From Hysterangium stoloniferum (taxonomy: Eukaryota; Basidiomycota; Agaricomycetes; Hysterangiales; Hysterangiaceae): DNA of 64,000 bases. The notes below the pieces were generated by a model, which had not been told where the DNA came from, did not search any database, and saw only the letters and a program-made list of their open reading frames with translations. The translations under genes were made by a program, and so were the position numbers. Below, piece by piece: positions 32,335-45,159 of this stretch (position 1 is its first letter; every line of letters begins with the position of its first letter). The stretch is from contig WHVD01000030.1 of assembly GCA_015178975.1 (NCBI GenBank), positions 186,001 through 250,000 on the forward strand. The letters are read 5' to 3'.

Positions 32335-33682
32335 ATTTTAATACTATCTTCTGAAAGAGGCATCCAATGCTCTATCAAAATGTGCAAATACTCAATTCAC
32401 TGCAAGGTAAAATAATTTAAGTATTTGATATTAATCAGTGGCAGCCTGAATAGACTTAGAACCCCTGAAGTCAGGGGTTTACTTGAATATATGCACCCTA
32501 CTTTGCAAAGAAGGTTTTGAGAGCTGCTTTTGCAAGCTGTTCTTTTTCTGTGAAAACAATTACTAAAATATGAATAACAATTCACTGATTCCAAAACTAT
32601 ATTCAACTTCAATTCTAGCTAGTTTATATATATTTTATACTATTTAGCAAACAATAAAAATATTTATAAACAGGTCAAAAGATTAGTTATAGAATAAAAC
32701 ACTATTTAGCTAATTGTTAGGGTACGTACACGGTGGGTTTCTGGAGAAACCTGTGGAATATCCAGTAGGACTTGGCTTCAGCTTATAGGCTGCACCCTCG
32801 CAAGATCGTGTTGTCCAATTTCAGATAGGCAGACAGGAATCCCAGGGAGTCCGGGTGGGGTTTGTGGGTCGAGGGGTTGTAGCCTGGAGGTCATGGGTCA
32901 AGAGGTCGGGAGTCAAGATAAATGAGAGAGATAGATGTGTTGGAGCCCATGGGCTCCGACTAGTGTGAGTGGTGTAATTCAAGTAGGAGTTTAGAGTGGA
33001 AAATGTATTAGATTACTGGGGGGAATCTAAGCCGATTTTCTGACTGGATTGTATGTACAACATCTGCCAGACTAAATAGACCGTGGAATGAATGACATAC
33101 CAAATCCAGTAATAATGAAACAAAACTAGCAAAACATAGAACAAGAATAGTAAACACCAAATTTGGTGTTAGGAATGGGATGGAATGGAGCTGAGTCTGA
33201 ATTGTGACAAATCATAAACCATAATGGGAAACAGAGTGGGAGCGGAGTCTGAATCATGACAGGTCATTTGACTAAAACGGGAACGGGGCTCAGTTAGAGG
33301 GGTGATGGGTTTTTCAAGTGGGGTCTGGTGACTGATGCATGGGATGAGGTCAGACATAGACAGGGACAGAGTCTGGTGGGTATTCTGGTGACTGATACAC
33401 AACGTAACGAAGATGAATGTAGACAAGTCTGATGTATGGAGTCTGGCAGGAATTCTGGTAAACTGACAATTGGTGTGTATAAGTTAGTGCCCGGAGTCTG
33501 GTGGGAATTCCAGTCGTAACACTAATATATGCTTTATTTACACTAACCTACCAGATCTACTGTGATACTAACTTATCAGGATCTCAATGTAGTCTCAAAG
33601 ATTCTGCAAGAATATTCTCAGAATTGTGGTTCTAATCTCAAACAATGATAACAAGATTGTTTATTACTTTAATTGATAGCTA
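32335..33682. repeat. Repeat family M, copy 1, split by LTR A5
   Basis: About 32335-32714 matches 55040-55381; the match resumes after LTR A5 as CTAATATATGCTTTATTTACACTAA, also found at 56715-56740 after the TRIM-like element. Class unknown. About 33540-33682 is unassigned. Confidence 0.6.
32715..33521 (-). repeat. Solo LTR family A, copy 5
   Basis: 807 bp with CTAAT duplicated at 32710-32714 and 33522-33526. Confidence 0.92.
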
Positions 33683-33883
33683 ACAACTCAACTAGAGGTT
33701 ACCAGGGGGTAGGATTATTGTCAGAAGCTCAACTAGAGGTGACAGGGAATCTTGATGGGTGCCAGAAGCTCAACTAGAGGTGGCAATAAACTGCTTGCTG
33801 CAGTGACACACAGATGTGGTGTAGTATATGGATTAAGATAAGTTGATAAGATGTTCTATTCAAGGCTGGAGCTGAGCTCCTTA
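33683..33883. repeat. Three short direct repeats and spacer
   Basis: CTCAACTAGAGGT occurs three times between about 33686 and 33785 (two as AGAAGCTCAACTAGAGGTG). The rest is unassigned. Confidence 0.5.
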
Positions 33884-34440
33884 CAGTGACTCAAAAAACC
33901 CTTTGCATGTTTTGTACTTCAGACCTATATCCCTGATAACTCAAAGAATAAAAATGCAAAAATATTAAGAATATTTGTGAATATGCTCTATCATACATAT
34001 CTAGATTATGGAAGTATGGTGCCATTACATAAGCTCCAAATATGGAAATATTACAGATATTTATATACAAGAGACTCATGTGAAGGGGTTTTTTGCTGAC
34101 CACTCTGACCCACAAAACTACTTATATTCAGTACTTGGTATGGCCACCCTTTTCCTTCAACACAGCTGCAACCCTCCTAGGTATACTGTCAATTAAATTC
34201 TGACACACCTCTGCATCAATCTTGTTCCACTCCTCCTCCACCCTTTCCCACAACTCTAGTATCCCTTTTGGTTCAACCTCATACTCCCCCAGCCTCCTCT
34301 TGATATGATCCCACAAGTGTTCAATGGGGTTGAGGTCTGGAGACTGTGCTGGCCATGGAAGGACATTGAAATTATTATTTTGAAACCAAGTCTGGGCCTT
34401 CTTGCAAGTATGCTTTGGGGTCATTATCTTGCTGGACTGA
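33884..34440 (-). pseudogene. Tc1/mariner element, 3' half
   Basis: The left end is the TIR CAGTGACTCAAAAAACCC preceded by TA. Reading on the minus strand from 34424, the ORF holds PKHTCKKAQTWF, LPWPAQSPDLNPIEHLWD and IKRRLGEYE, the C-terminal part of a Tc1 transposase with the last catalytic Asp in SPDLN. Just upstream is QQDND, the second catalytic Asp, one base out of frame. The N-terminal half is missing. Inverted matches CAAAAAACCCTTTGCATG / CATGTGAAGGGGTTTTTTG about 185 bp apart give the IR/DR type of end known for Tc1 elements. Confidence 0.87.
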
Positions 34441-34705
34441 AATTCCCTGCCAATACTAGATTATTCAAGGTCCAGCCCTAAGTTTATTGAATTAATCAAG
34501 TACAAGCACTCAGATAATCCAATACAAATTATTTTCTCTATTAATAAATTATTTAACACTTTTTTAAATAACTATTAATAGTTACAAATAAGCATACAAG
34601 GATCCAAAGCTTTATATCAAGTCTCTGCTAAGTTACTGCGCATATACTCAGCTTCTAGCCCCTATTCTCAAGGAATAGTTCTTTTATTTGCTAAAAGAGT
34701 CATAT
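34441..34705. other. Unclassified AT-rich DNA
   Basis: No gene or repeat copy seen; its last 5 bp (CATAT) are the duplication of LTR A6. Confidence 0.4.
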
Positions 34706-35518
34706 TGTTAGGATACGTACAGGGCAAGTCTCCAGAGAAACCCGCAGAATATCTAGTAGGACTTGGCTTCAGCTTATAGGTTGTGCCCTCACTAGATTGT
34801 GTCATCCAATTTCAGACAGGTGGACGGGAATCCCGGGGAGTCCAGGTGGGGGTTGTGGGTCATGAGTCGTAAGTCGGAGGTCGTGGGTCGTGAGTTGAGA
34901 TTGGTGAGAGAGATAGATGCACCGGAGCCCGTGGGCTCCGACTAGTGTGAGCGGTGTGAATCGAGTAGGGTTTTAGAGCGGAAAATGTATTAGATTACTG
35001 GGGGAATCTAAGCCGATTTTCTGACTGGATTGTATGTACAACATCTGCCAGTTTAAATAGACCGTGGAGTAAATGTCATACCGAATCCAGTAATAATGAA
35101 ATGAAATGAGCAAAACATGAAATGGGAATAGTAAACACCAAATTGGTGTTAGGAACGGGATGGAATGGAGTGGAGTCCGAATAGTGACAAATCATAAACC
35201 ATAACAGGAAATGGAGCAGAGGCAGAGTCCGAATCGTGACAGGTCATTTGACTAAAATGGGAATGGGGCTCTGTTAGAGAGGTGATGGGTTTTCTGAGTG
35301 GGGCCCAGTGACTGACGCACGGGACGAGGTTGGAAATAGACAGAGACGGAGTCCGGTGGGTTTTCCAGTGCCTGAAACACAATGTAACGAAGACGAATGT
35401 AGACGAGTCTGATGTACGGAGTCCGGTGGTAATTCCGGTGAACTGATAATGGGTGCGTATAGGGCACAGGTGTGTATAAGTTGGTGCCTGGAGTCTGGTG
35501 GGATTTCCAGTCATAACA
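34706..35518 (-). repeat. Solo LTR family A, copy 6
   Basis: 813 bp with CATAT duplicated at 34701-34705 and 35519-35523. Confidence 0.92.
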
Positions 35519-35523
35519 CATAT

Positions 35524-35728
35524 ATTGTTCTATTGAACCTTTTAATAATCAAAATAAGCATTGATTTGAGTTGTTTAAGCTTAATAGCGCAGCTCATTAA
35601 TCTATCAGTATTTAAATTACTGGACCTTTGCTTGTTTTATTGTTGAAGCTCTGTGACACTATAGCATATATTGAGCTATCTAAGAGAAACCCCTGAATAC
35701 ATTACAATGAGTCATGTGAACTTGTTAT
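35524..35728. other. Unclassified AT-rich DNA
   Basis: No gene or repeat copy seen. Confidence 0.4.
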
Positions 35729-36774
35729 GGAGGTTGTCCATAATCATGTTACAACCCGTTCCTGGATGTTTCAATATCCGACTTCCGATCTCCGACTACG
35801 GAACATCATAGTTACCGTATCTTCCACATTCTTCCCTTGTTCCGCATTTAGTAATTTGTCCATTGACAAGTATTCACTCATTTGTTTATTATATTCCCGT
35901 TTCGGAATATTGTCTGCCTGATATGTCTTATTGTATTTCTGTTTTAAGATTATTTCCGTTTCTGTCTTATTATGGTCTTAGTTTGTAGTACAATAACGAG
36001 AAGACTTATATTAGTTTCCGTGAATTTGTACTTTACCTTAGATCTGATATTGACTTAGTTTCTTATTCCTTCTCCCGTCTTTCTGTATGCTCGATATTCG
36101 GAACTCTTCGGAACTCTGAATATCCATATCTTCCATCGTAAGTCTCACTTCTGAAATTAAGGACTTTGAGTGTTTGCGTAGAGGCGCAGCACATAAGCTG
36201 AAGCCGACGTCCTGACCCTATCCAATAGTTCCCGACTTCCTGGTGACTTTCCGATAGTTCTGGAATAAGTTCCCAACATGGCACTTAACAAATCATTATA
36301 ATATCAAATGTTTACTAATAAAAGCAATATTGCTACAAAACTCCATCTTTAAATAGCAGTATCTATTCTGAGACTATTATATTGTTAACAACCAACCATG
36401 AGAAACAATTCCCCATATTATATCCTAAACAATTCAGAGTCAATTAATAGAACCTATTGTATATGGTTTTCCAAGTTATGTAGATCCATTCTGAAGTAAT
36501 ACATATGTATTTAGAGGTGCCAATGATATACATATGCATGGAATGGACTATCTAAAGGTATCTATTTTTTAAAAGTATTAGTGTTTCAAACTACTAATTC
36601 TTTTTATTCTCTGCTCATGTCCAGAAAGATTCTTTAGTTTGTAATGTATGAGAGAGTTTAAAACTTTCAAAAAGTTTTAAAAACCAAATTATGTTTGAAT
36701 CACATCCCAGATGTTTAAGTTGTTTTTAGAGTATATTAGAATTTGGTATACTTAATAATTTTCAGATATCCTCC
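35729..36774 (+). mobile_element. TIR element J, copy 2, split by LTR H
   Basis: Ends GGAGGTTGTCC / ATATCCTCC with TAT duplicated at 35726-35728 and 36775-36777. The 5' end matches J1 once LTR H (35747-36290) is removed; the middle is shorter than in J1. Confidence 0.78.
35747..36290 (+). repeat. Solo LTR family H, copy 4
   Basis: 544 bp with AATCA duplicated at 35742-35746 and 36291-36295. Confidence 0.92.
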
Positions 36775-36777
36775 TAT

Positions 36778-37107
36778 GTGATAGGTGTTGGCCTTTGGTT
36801 GGAGGTTTTAAGCACACCCACAGCTACCTAATATGTGACATGATATGTGAAGTGTGCACCTGGTGTGACACATGGAAAAATACTGTCACATATATGCTAT
36901 TTCAGAATATAGCATAAACTCCTGGAATATTCCAGTAGTTTCGAGGTATAACAGTTAAAAACAGGAACAAACAGTAGATAGAATATTGTAGAATATTCTA
37001 TAGGGTTCTATTATGCCTAGAATCTTGTATAATGCTTTAGAAAATTCTAAATGACATCATTCAATCTTCTAGAATCTTCTAAAATGTCTCAGACTAAAAT
37101 GTATATA
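36778..37107. other. Unclassified AT-rich DNA
   Basis: Contains several short TTCTAGAAT / GAATATTC-like palindromes but no gene. Confidence 0.35.
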
Positions 37108-38190
37108 CAGTGACTCAAAAAAACTCTTCGCAAGTTTTGTACTTCAGACTTATATCCCTGATAACTCAAAGAATAAAAATGAAAAAATATCAAGGATATT
37201 TGTGAATATGCTCTATCATATCTAGATTATGGAAGTATGGTGCCATTACATAAGCTTCAAATATGGAAATATTACAAATATTTATATACAAGCGACTCAT
37301 GCAAAGGGTTTTTTTGCTGGCAACTTTGATGACTATAAATGCTTATAGTCATGTGACCTTGTTGATTGTTTACCTCCAATTAGGTTCATATCAACAAAAT
37401 CATGTGATGTCACATGACCATGTTGTACTGGAGTATAAATATATCACCTTTAGCAACTAGTAATACCCCAATTCCCAAGATGTGCACTTTGTCTCTTGCC
37501 AGCCAGAATCATATCTTCTCACTGCTTGATGCTGGTCATTCAGCTAGCCACATTGCAGTTTCTACTGGTCATAGCATTGGCACAGTCTCAAAGCTTTGCT
37601 CTAAGCATTGTTCTCATCTCCCTAAGTCCATTGGTGGTCGTCCCCCAAAGCTTTCCCCTACCAACACTCACTATGCACAGCATCTCATCAGCTCTGGGAA
37701 GGCTGACACTGCTGTTGATGTGACCAAAGCCCTTAGGAATCTCACCAACCAGTCCATTTCTACCCAAACTGTGTGCAATCATCTCAAGATGGTTGGGATG
37801 AAGGTTGTGATGAAGAAGAAAAAGCCCCTTCTTAGCAAGAAGCATAGGAAGGCAAGGATGGACTTTGCTATAGCACATCAGCATTGGACTGTTGAGGACT
37901 GGAAGGGGGTGGTGTGGTCTGATGAAACCAAAATCAACAGGTTGGAGTCAGATGGGAGGAAGTGGGTCTGGAAAAAGACTGGGGAGGGTTTGAGTAACAG
38001 GCTGGTTCAGGGGACTCAGAAGTTTGGAGGAGGATCTGTGATGATATGGGGGTGCATGCTGTGGGAAGGACATGGGTATGCTTGCAAGATAGATGGGAGG
38101 ATGGATGGAGACCTTTATCTCAAGATTATGGAGGAGGACCTTCAAGCCAGCCTCAACTATTATGGAAAATCTGTGGATGATGTCATCTTA
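37108..38190 (+). pseudogene. Tc1/mariner element, 5' half
   Basis: Starts with the TIR CAGTGACTCAAAAAA preceded by TA. The subterminal 220 bp match 33884-34110. The ORF from 37480 (MCTLSLASQNHIFSLLDAG) encodes the N-terminal helix-turn-helix (HIAVSTGHSIGTVSKLCSKH), the GRPP motif, a second DNA-binding region (NHLKMVGMKVVMKKKKP), and the first catalytic Asp in VVWSDETKINRL, then GGGSVMIWGCM. Homology stops after YGKSVDDVI near 38190, just before the QQDND block. The frame is open, so this half decayed little before truncation. Confidence 0.87.
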
Positions 38191-39033
38191 AGGATACTTA
38201 GATACTTATTAGGTTTATTATGTAATTAATAAGCCTAAAGGGTAGCTGTGAGGCTGGGGGAACTCAGATGATTAGCTAAGTTCAAGAGTTGCTGACAAAG
38301 ATTCAAGATTCTGCAAGTGTAGGTGCTTGCAGTTAGTGTATCAGACTAAGGCTATTATTGTCCTTAATATGATTAGATAAGCTTCTGAGCTGTGCAGTAA
38401 AATATGGGTGTGATAAGATGATTTTATTGGAAACTTGGCCCTCCTTATATACATTTTGATAACTAAATGATTAGCTAATTATTTAGTTTATGAGGTCACT
38501 AGTTAGATCATAATGACCTCATATTCTACTTATTATTTACCCTTTATTTATCACATGATTCCCCTCTCTGAGACAAGGGTTCTAACCTCTTGCTTGAACA
38601 TGAAGGTTCAAGGCCGTGGTCCCGGGACGGAAGCACACAATGAGTCGGCGGAATCAATTAATGACTCGGGTAGTCACGACTTGTGTGACATCCCGACACT
38701 GGAGGCTTATCTAATAAGTCACGTGACTCCAAAAATGCGCATGCAATAACTAAGTAAATAAAATATAAATAATTAGTTAAAAATTATAATTAATTAATTA
38801 AGTAATAATAGCATAATATGAGTCCATATATGCTATTATTTATGTGAAGTTAAAAGGAATAAGGCCTATTTTTCACAATAAACATTAAAAATACAATAAA
38901 AATTCGAAAAAATATTAAGTAATTCAAAGAAAATTAAGAGAACATTATGAGATAATGCTGATACCTCACACTCATCAAGGCTGTTGGCTGGCATCATTCT
39001 TGCTGGCCCTATTATGTAGAAAGTTCACATGAG
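38191..39033. repeat. Repeat family N, copy 1, and flank
   Basis: About 38640-38976 matches 58252-58685, ending GATACCTCACA in both (shared AATCAATTAATGACT, AGTCCATATATGCTATTATT). The 5' part (38191-38640) has no match here. The TCACA end suggests an LTR but its start is unclear. 38977-39033 is unassigned. Confidence 0.55.
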
Positions 39034-39038
39034 TTGTG

Positions 39039-39571
39039 TGTTACGACCTGTTCCCGGATACTTCAATATCCAATTTCTGATTCTCGACTATGGAATATTA
39101 TAGTTCCTGCACCTTCCATAATCTCCCTTGTTCCATATTTGGTAATCTGTCTGTTGACAAGTATTCACTCATTTATTTGTTGTATTCCTGTTTCGAAATA
39201 ATAATCTCCCTAATCCATCTTGTTGTATTCCCATTTCAGAATACTTCCATTTCTGTCTTATTGTGGTCTTAGTTAGTAGTACAATAATGAGAAGACTTAT
39301 ATTAGTTTCCGTGAATTTATACTTTACTTTAGATCTGATATTGACTTGGTTTCTTATTCCTTCTTCTGTCTTTCTGTATGCTCGATATTCGGAACTCTTC
39401 AGAACTCTGAATATCCATAACTTCCAGCATAAGTTCTGTCTTTGAAATCAAGGACTTCCAAGCATTTGCGTAGAGGCACAGGACATAAGCTGAAGCCGAT
39501 GTCCTGACCCTATCCAATAGTTCCTGAGTACCGGTGACTTTCCGATAGTTCCAGAATAAGTGCACTTGACA
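39039..39571 (+). repeat. LTR family H, 5' LTR of H3
   Basis: 533 bp, TGTTACGACCTG to GCACTTGACA. Pairs with 54060-54595. Confidence 0.88.
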
Positions 39572-40301
39572 GTATGTATATCAGATCTCAACTCTGTGAC
39601 TTGCTCATCATGGGTCCCAAATGCAAAGCTGCTGAAGGACCATCTCAACTTCAATCCCCATTGCAACTTTATACCACCCAACCCAAAACCCCAATCCAGC
39701 CGACAGCATCAGCTTCCTCGAAGAAGTGATTGAAGGAGTGACTGAACCCAATGCTCCTAATGTTCCCAATGAACCCAACATCCTTGACAATGAAGTAGAA
39801 GAACAACCGGATAAATCAAAAAAGAAATCTTCCGATGAACCAACCAAAATGTTATTCATTAACTCCATTGTGAAGTTCACTCACTATTTGAAATCTGCTC
39901 AGGAAAGCAAAGAATCATCCCACACTGGAGTCAAAGAACCTGAACCATTTACTGGCAAGGATCTGAAAAATTGAAGAACTTCCTTCTCCAATGCCATTTT
40001 AGTTTCCATGATTGACCTGCTGCATTTAAAACTGACAGTCGAAAAGTCAATTTTGCACTCTCTTATATACCACTCAGGATTGGTTTGAACCTGGACTATC
40101 TGGAATATCTGATGAGACACCTGTATGGCTCAATGACTGGAACACATTTGTGGAAGAACTGGAAACTAATTTCAGACCTCACAATCAATCCGGTGAAGTG
40201 GAAAATGAATTAATGATGCTTAAAATGAAGGACAATCAACAGGTTTCTGATTATCTTGTCAAATTCAATACCCTCACTGCAAGATGTGGATGGGATGATT
40301 C

Positions 40302-41720
40302 TGTCATATATTTTATCACTTTGTTTCTTTGTTTAACCTTCAAGGGACATTAGTCAAATAGTAGAGGACTGGATCCTTTAACTTTGGCTCAAGAGTTTAA
40401 GATGCCATTGTTCTGATAACATATGATTTGCCATGGAAACCAGCAGAGTCATGGATTACATACTAATAAGGTATCTCTAGCCCTTATAGTATGCAATCTA
40501 CCCCATCTCCTTGACTACATATTGAGGGAGATGACTCATTGGTGAGTCATGTCAATATGACTATGCTATGAGTTATGATCAGAGCTATGACTCAGATACA
40601 TAGTCATAGCTGGTTGGATGACTCTGAAATACACTTATGAGTCAAGTATGGGAAATACTGACTCATTCTCCTAGTCACATTACTTAGTAAGCAGGATCCT
40701 GGACTAGTATAAATACAGGCCCAAATCATGTATTTATTATCATTCAATATCACATCACTTGCTCATTTAGCTACACTTGCCTACTAGGTCCACATATTGT
40801 GCTTAAGTTGAGTACTCTCCTTGCCAATCTGTTGACTGTCTTGTTTCCTTGAGTTGAGCTTTCTCCTCGGAAAAGGGACACAGGCATGTAGTTGAATAAA
40901 AGTGGATACTGATTTAATTGACAAAACTCCTACATACAGATTAATTTGAATTTGAATCTCCTTTCTCAAGATATGCTACTTAACTCAAGTAAAAAGAGTT
41001 TAGGAGGATATCTGAAAACTATTAAGTATACCAAATTCTAATATACTCTAAAGGTCATTTAAACATCTGGGATGTGATTCAAACATAATTTGGGTTTTAA
41101 AACTTTCAAAAAGTTTTAAACTCTCTCATACATTACAAACTAAAGAATCTTTCCAGACACAAGTAGACAATAAAAAAAATTAGTAGTTTGAAACACTAAT
41201 ACTTTTAAAAAATAGATACCTTTATATAGTCCATTTCATGCATATGTATGTATATTATTGGCACCTCTAAATACATATGTATTACTTCAGAATGGATCTG
41301 TCAATCTGAATAGATTTCTACTTGATTCAACATACCCAGAATATATAGGGGGTTTTACTTAATAAAGACAGCTATAGTATGAAAAATTTCCAATAATATT
41401 TTACATATTTTACATCGAAATAACTACATTACAACTTTTAAAAAACAAAGTACTAATAAAAGTATTAGTAGGCATCTGTAAAAGGAAGGAAATTATATAC
41501 AATGGAATTTGTTAAATAACTATGGGTTGTATAAGATGTAATATAGAGAACTATTTCTGATGGTTGTTTTTTGATGATATAATTATTTCAGAATAGATAT
41601 CACTATTTAAAGATGGGGTTTTGTAAAAATAAGACTTTTATTAGTAAATATTTGAGATTATAGTAATTATAAACACCCTCCTTACAAGTATGCTACTGTA
41701 AATAGTAATAATACATTACA
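40302..41720 (+). repeat. Solo LTR family I, copy 2, split by J3
   Basis: Reverse of copy 1, TGTCATATATTTT to AATACATTACA, GATTC duplicated at 40297-40301 and 41721-41725. TATAAATACAGG near 40711 suggests this strand is the sense strand. Confidence 0.9.
41003..41681 (-). mobile_element. TIR element J, copy 3
   Basis: 679 bp, GGAGGATATC to CACCCTCC, with TTA duplicated at 41000-41002 and 41682-41684. Close to J1 over its whole length. Confidence 0.82.
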
Positions 41721-42209
41721 GATTCCACTCTCAGACACCATTTCTATATGGGACTTCCGTCACACCTTAAAGATGAGATTTGCAAAGATGGAAAGCTGAA
41801 AACTCTCCAAATCATGTGGATTAAAGCTCAGACATCCAATGCCCATTATTGGGAGTGAAAAGCTGAGGTTTCCTGAGAGAATCCAACAGAACTTCAAGGC
41901 AATAAGGCATCATCTAGGAAGTCTTCCAGCAATAATCCAGGCAATAACACTGGCAACTCTGGCACTAATACTGGCAAATCAAATTCTGATCAGAAAAAAG
42001 ACAAGAAATCCAACAAGGAAAAACAGTCCACTTCCAACAAACCCGATATTTCTTATTTATTGGGAACCGACGGTAAACTCACTCTGAAGGAGAAACAATG
42101 ACGCATGGATAATGACCTCTGCCTTTTCTGCAGGAAAGGTGGACACAAGGTTTCCAATTGTACTGTTAAATCTAACTCTTCCAAGGCTCGTGCAGTAACT
42201 TCCACTATG

Positions 42210-42843
42210 TGTGAGAGGTACGGTGAAATACTCTCAGGAAATATAGCCGGATGAGCTCCTACTATATTCCCTTTATTATTTCTGTTTTCTCTTTATTTTA
42301 TTACACATCTATATTTAGTTCGACAACCTATGTATGCGGTACATCGACTCTTGTGGGCGCATACTCGCCAGACTTATGTATTCTAGCACCCGTAGTTTAG
42401 AACTCAGACACTTTTTACACCGCAACCACAACTTACCCAGACACCCATTAGTGTCCTGTAAGTTGTGATTGGTGTATCGTCTCGACCGTCACAGACGGGC
42501 TATAGCTATCTACTCTATCAGAGTTTCAAACTGTACCAGTCGAAACTCAATCCTTATCGCAACTTGCGTGGACCACATCCACACTATTCTATTATTCGAC
42601 TCTCTAGTACTCTACTTTACTCTCGAGCAGTCGTTCAGAATCGCACTTGACAGTCAATTCTACTTATTCGTTTTATCTCTCTACCTTATTCTAGATAGCT
42701 ACTTCTTTCTACCGTATTGAACTAGGTAGTCAATACGTGTTCATTCTGTATTAGACTTCAACAGTCAATACATCTTAGTGTCGTACCTAAACGGTTGATA
42801 TTCTTCGTATATAGAACGGTTAGAACTTCCACTACTCTTCACA
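42210..42843 (+). repeat. Solo LTR family B, copy 5
   Basis: 634 bp in H3 gag with CTATG duplicated at 42205-42209 and 42844-42848. Confidence 0.93.
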
Positions 42844-42879
42844 CTATGACTACAACATCCAAAGAGACACCCGCCACAG

Positions 42880-44092
42880 TGTAAAGGGTCGAGTAGTTTA
42901 CCACTCAATGTACGATTGTTATTGACTAGCGATAGTACGAAATACAATTGACTAGTAGTTAAGATGTAGATTACGATTGACCTTTAAGGTATGATTGGTA
43001 GATAATTACAAGGGCAGATCGACCTTATGGTACAATTCAATTGTGTAGCTAGCTGGGCTGATGACCGAGTAGATAAGAGAAAGTATATATTGTGCGAAAG
43101 AGAGAGAATATCCTAAGAAAGTGAGTTACGATGGATATTCTTACCACGCTAGGGAAGAGCTTGAAGTCGAGTCGAATAATAGTAACTGACTTCGACTGTT
43201 TCAGTGCAAAGTGTAGTTACTGTAATTCTATGAAGAGAGATAGAGTAGAGGTTTGTTTTTAGACAAGACCCCAAACCAGTACTTGCGTGTGCAGGTGATG
43301 GTTGTTGGGGTTGAAAAGTGTCTAAATTTGTATCATGTGACTACTACTGTGACATACACATACATCTTGTGTGTTACGACCCGTTCCCGGATGTTTCAAT
43401 ATCCAACTTCCGATCTCCGACTATGGAACATCATAGTTACCATATCATCCACATTCTTCCCTTGTTCTGTATTTGGTAATTTGTCTGTTGACAAGTATTC
43501 ACTCGTTTGTTTGTTATATTCCCATTTCAGAATATTGTCTCCCTAATATATCTTATTGTATTTCCATTTTAAGAACACTTCCATTTCCATCTTATTATGG
43601 TCTTAGTTTGTAGTACAATAACGAGTAGACTTATATTAGTTTCCACGAATTTGTACTTTACCTTAGATCTGATATCGACTTAGTTTCTTATTCCTTCTTC
43701 CGTCTTTCTGTACGCTCGATATTCGGAACTCTTCAGAACTCTGAATATCCGTATCTTCCATTGTAAGTCTCACTTCTGAAATTAAGGACTTTGAGCATTT
43801 GCGTAGAGGCGCAGCACATAAGCTGAAGCCGACGTCCTGACCCTATCCGATAGTTCCCGACTTCCCGGTGACCTTCTGATAGTTCTGGAATAAGTTCCCG
43901 ACATGGCACTTAACATTGTGGGTGAGAGCGCCCACAAGCATACATGGACTCTCGAACTAATAAAAAGCGTATTTATGAGTGATAAAGAGAGAAAAAATAT
44001 AAAACAGAAAGGAAATAATGGCATTATAAAGCGGCTTAAGGTCTAAGGCTTAGAGCCTTTAGTTGCACCTCCTATGTGACCTATCCTTCACA
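42880..44092 (-). repeat. Solo LTR family C, copy 2, split by LTR H
   Basis: CACAG duplicated at 42875-42879 and 44093-44097. Matches 14265-14946 once LTR H is removed. Confidence 0.92.
43372..43915 (+). repeat. Solo LTR family H, copy 2, inside LTR C
   Basis: 544 bp with TTGTG duplicated at 43367-43371 and 43916-43920. It sits inside the CTTGTGGG stem of the LTR C hairpin. Confidence 0.93.
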
Positions 44093-44097
44093 CACAG

Positions 44098-45159
44098 AGT
44101 CGAAAAAAGAGTAAGCAACCCTCCAGAATCTGCACGGACAGAGGGTTGTGTTGACTCTGTACTGCTCAGGTTGACGGGACGTTTGGAATTCAGAGAGAAT
44201 ACAGCATCTACCAAGAAAGGACAGGAAGCTGTATGTGGTTAAACTGACCATCAAACGAAATACCGACTAGTTATAATTTATGGAAAACAAATCATCGTTT
44301 TGATATTGTATTATGTTACGGTACATGCACCATTTGGTCAAGTAGTCACGCATTGCCCGCGCAAAATTATAAACTTCTGCGGCGGCGGCAGCCAAAACCA
44401 AAAAGCCTTGTTCATCTGTCTGGCAGAGTAGAAATTCTGGAAAAATTTGTCGAGAGCGGAGATATTCGAAGAGGCCGTTGAAAGAAGAAGGGTTGTTGTG
44501 TTTAGTTAATGGCCGCGTCTGCTCTTATGCGAAGCAAGTTCGTCGGCAGACGTGTACTGCTTACTACACTTGCCGCATGTAAGAGTGGTGGTTGCATCTA
44601 CAGAGTGAAACAGTTAGTCGTTCACTAAAAGTGTGGGACGCGGAATGGAGGACTCACTCGATGGATGTCTCGCCTTCTTGTGCCTCTAAATCCAAAAAAA
44701 AATCAAAATCAAAACACATTCAAAAAGCGACAGAGAAAGTTCTACAGCTAATTCATCCGTTGTGCGATATTCTTTACCACAGTTCTCGACAGGGCAGACA
44801 TATGAAGACTCAGTTGTCTGGAAAGAGGACTCTTTTGTCCGTGAGCCTGAATATTATTCACTTGAAGACGCTTGACGGGGACCTCCCCTCTGGGGCTGGG
44901 TCGGAGGCTGCGGGTGGACATGCACGTTTGTAGCGTAGACCGTAACCGATTGCTGAGAATGAGATGCAGCGGGGGCTCTCTGTTTTTCGGCCCGTCTTCC
45001 CTCGCCCCGGTATCTATTTGTCAGGGCACTTTGACTAACCCTAGAACTCTGAACATGTCATGAGCAAGTTTCAAATTCGGAAAGACATTCGAACAATTTC
45101 ACTTACAGTGACAGATGTTCCAGACGGAAGGCTAGCTGTGGGATTGACGACGGAAGATC
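44098..45159. other. CpG-containing gene-like DNA within H3
   Basis: The first ~80 bp may still be H3 (TESKK, then ATLQNLHGQRVVLTLY). The rest lacks element homology and is not CpG-depleted. Plus strand: ATG at 44509 opens a 40-codon frame (MAASALMRSKFVGRRVLL), an Arg-rich start like a mitochondrial presequence; a good donor (GTAAGA) lies at about 44580. Farther on, about 44740-44879 is open and ends EDSFVREPEYYSLEDA before TGA. These may be exons of one plus-strand gene, but I cannot join them with confidence. Confidence 0.4.

Larger units (their letters stand above)
39610..42209 (+). pseudogene. gag: Element H3 Gag, interrupted
   Basis: Starts MGPKCKAAEGPSQLQSPLQL 39 bp after the LTR. After frame changes it continues (39726-40301) with KEPEPFTGKDLK, DWFEPGLSG, WNTFVEELETNF and MLKMKDNQQVSDYLVKFNTL, typical of the retrotransposon Gag domain. 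LTR I is inserted at 40302; at 41721 coding resumes (FYMGLPSHLKDEI), followed by an Asn/Ser/Lys-rich linker and the knuckle CLFCRKGGHKVSNC (42121-42162). LTR B then LTR C interrupt the region after the knuckle. Stops and shifts are present. Confidence 0.83.
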
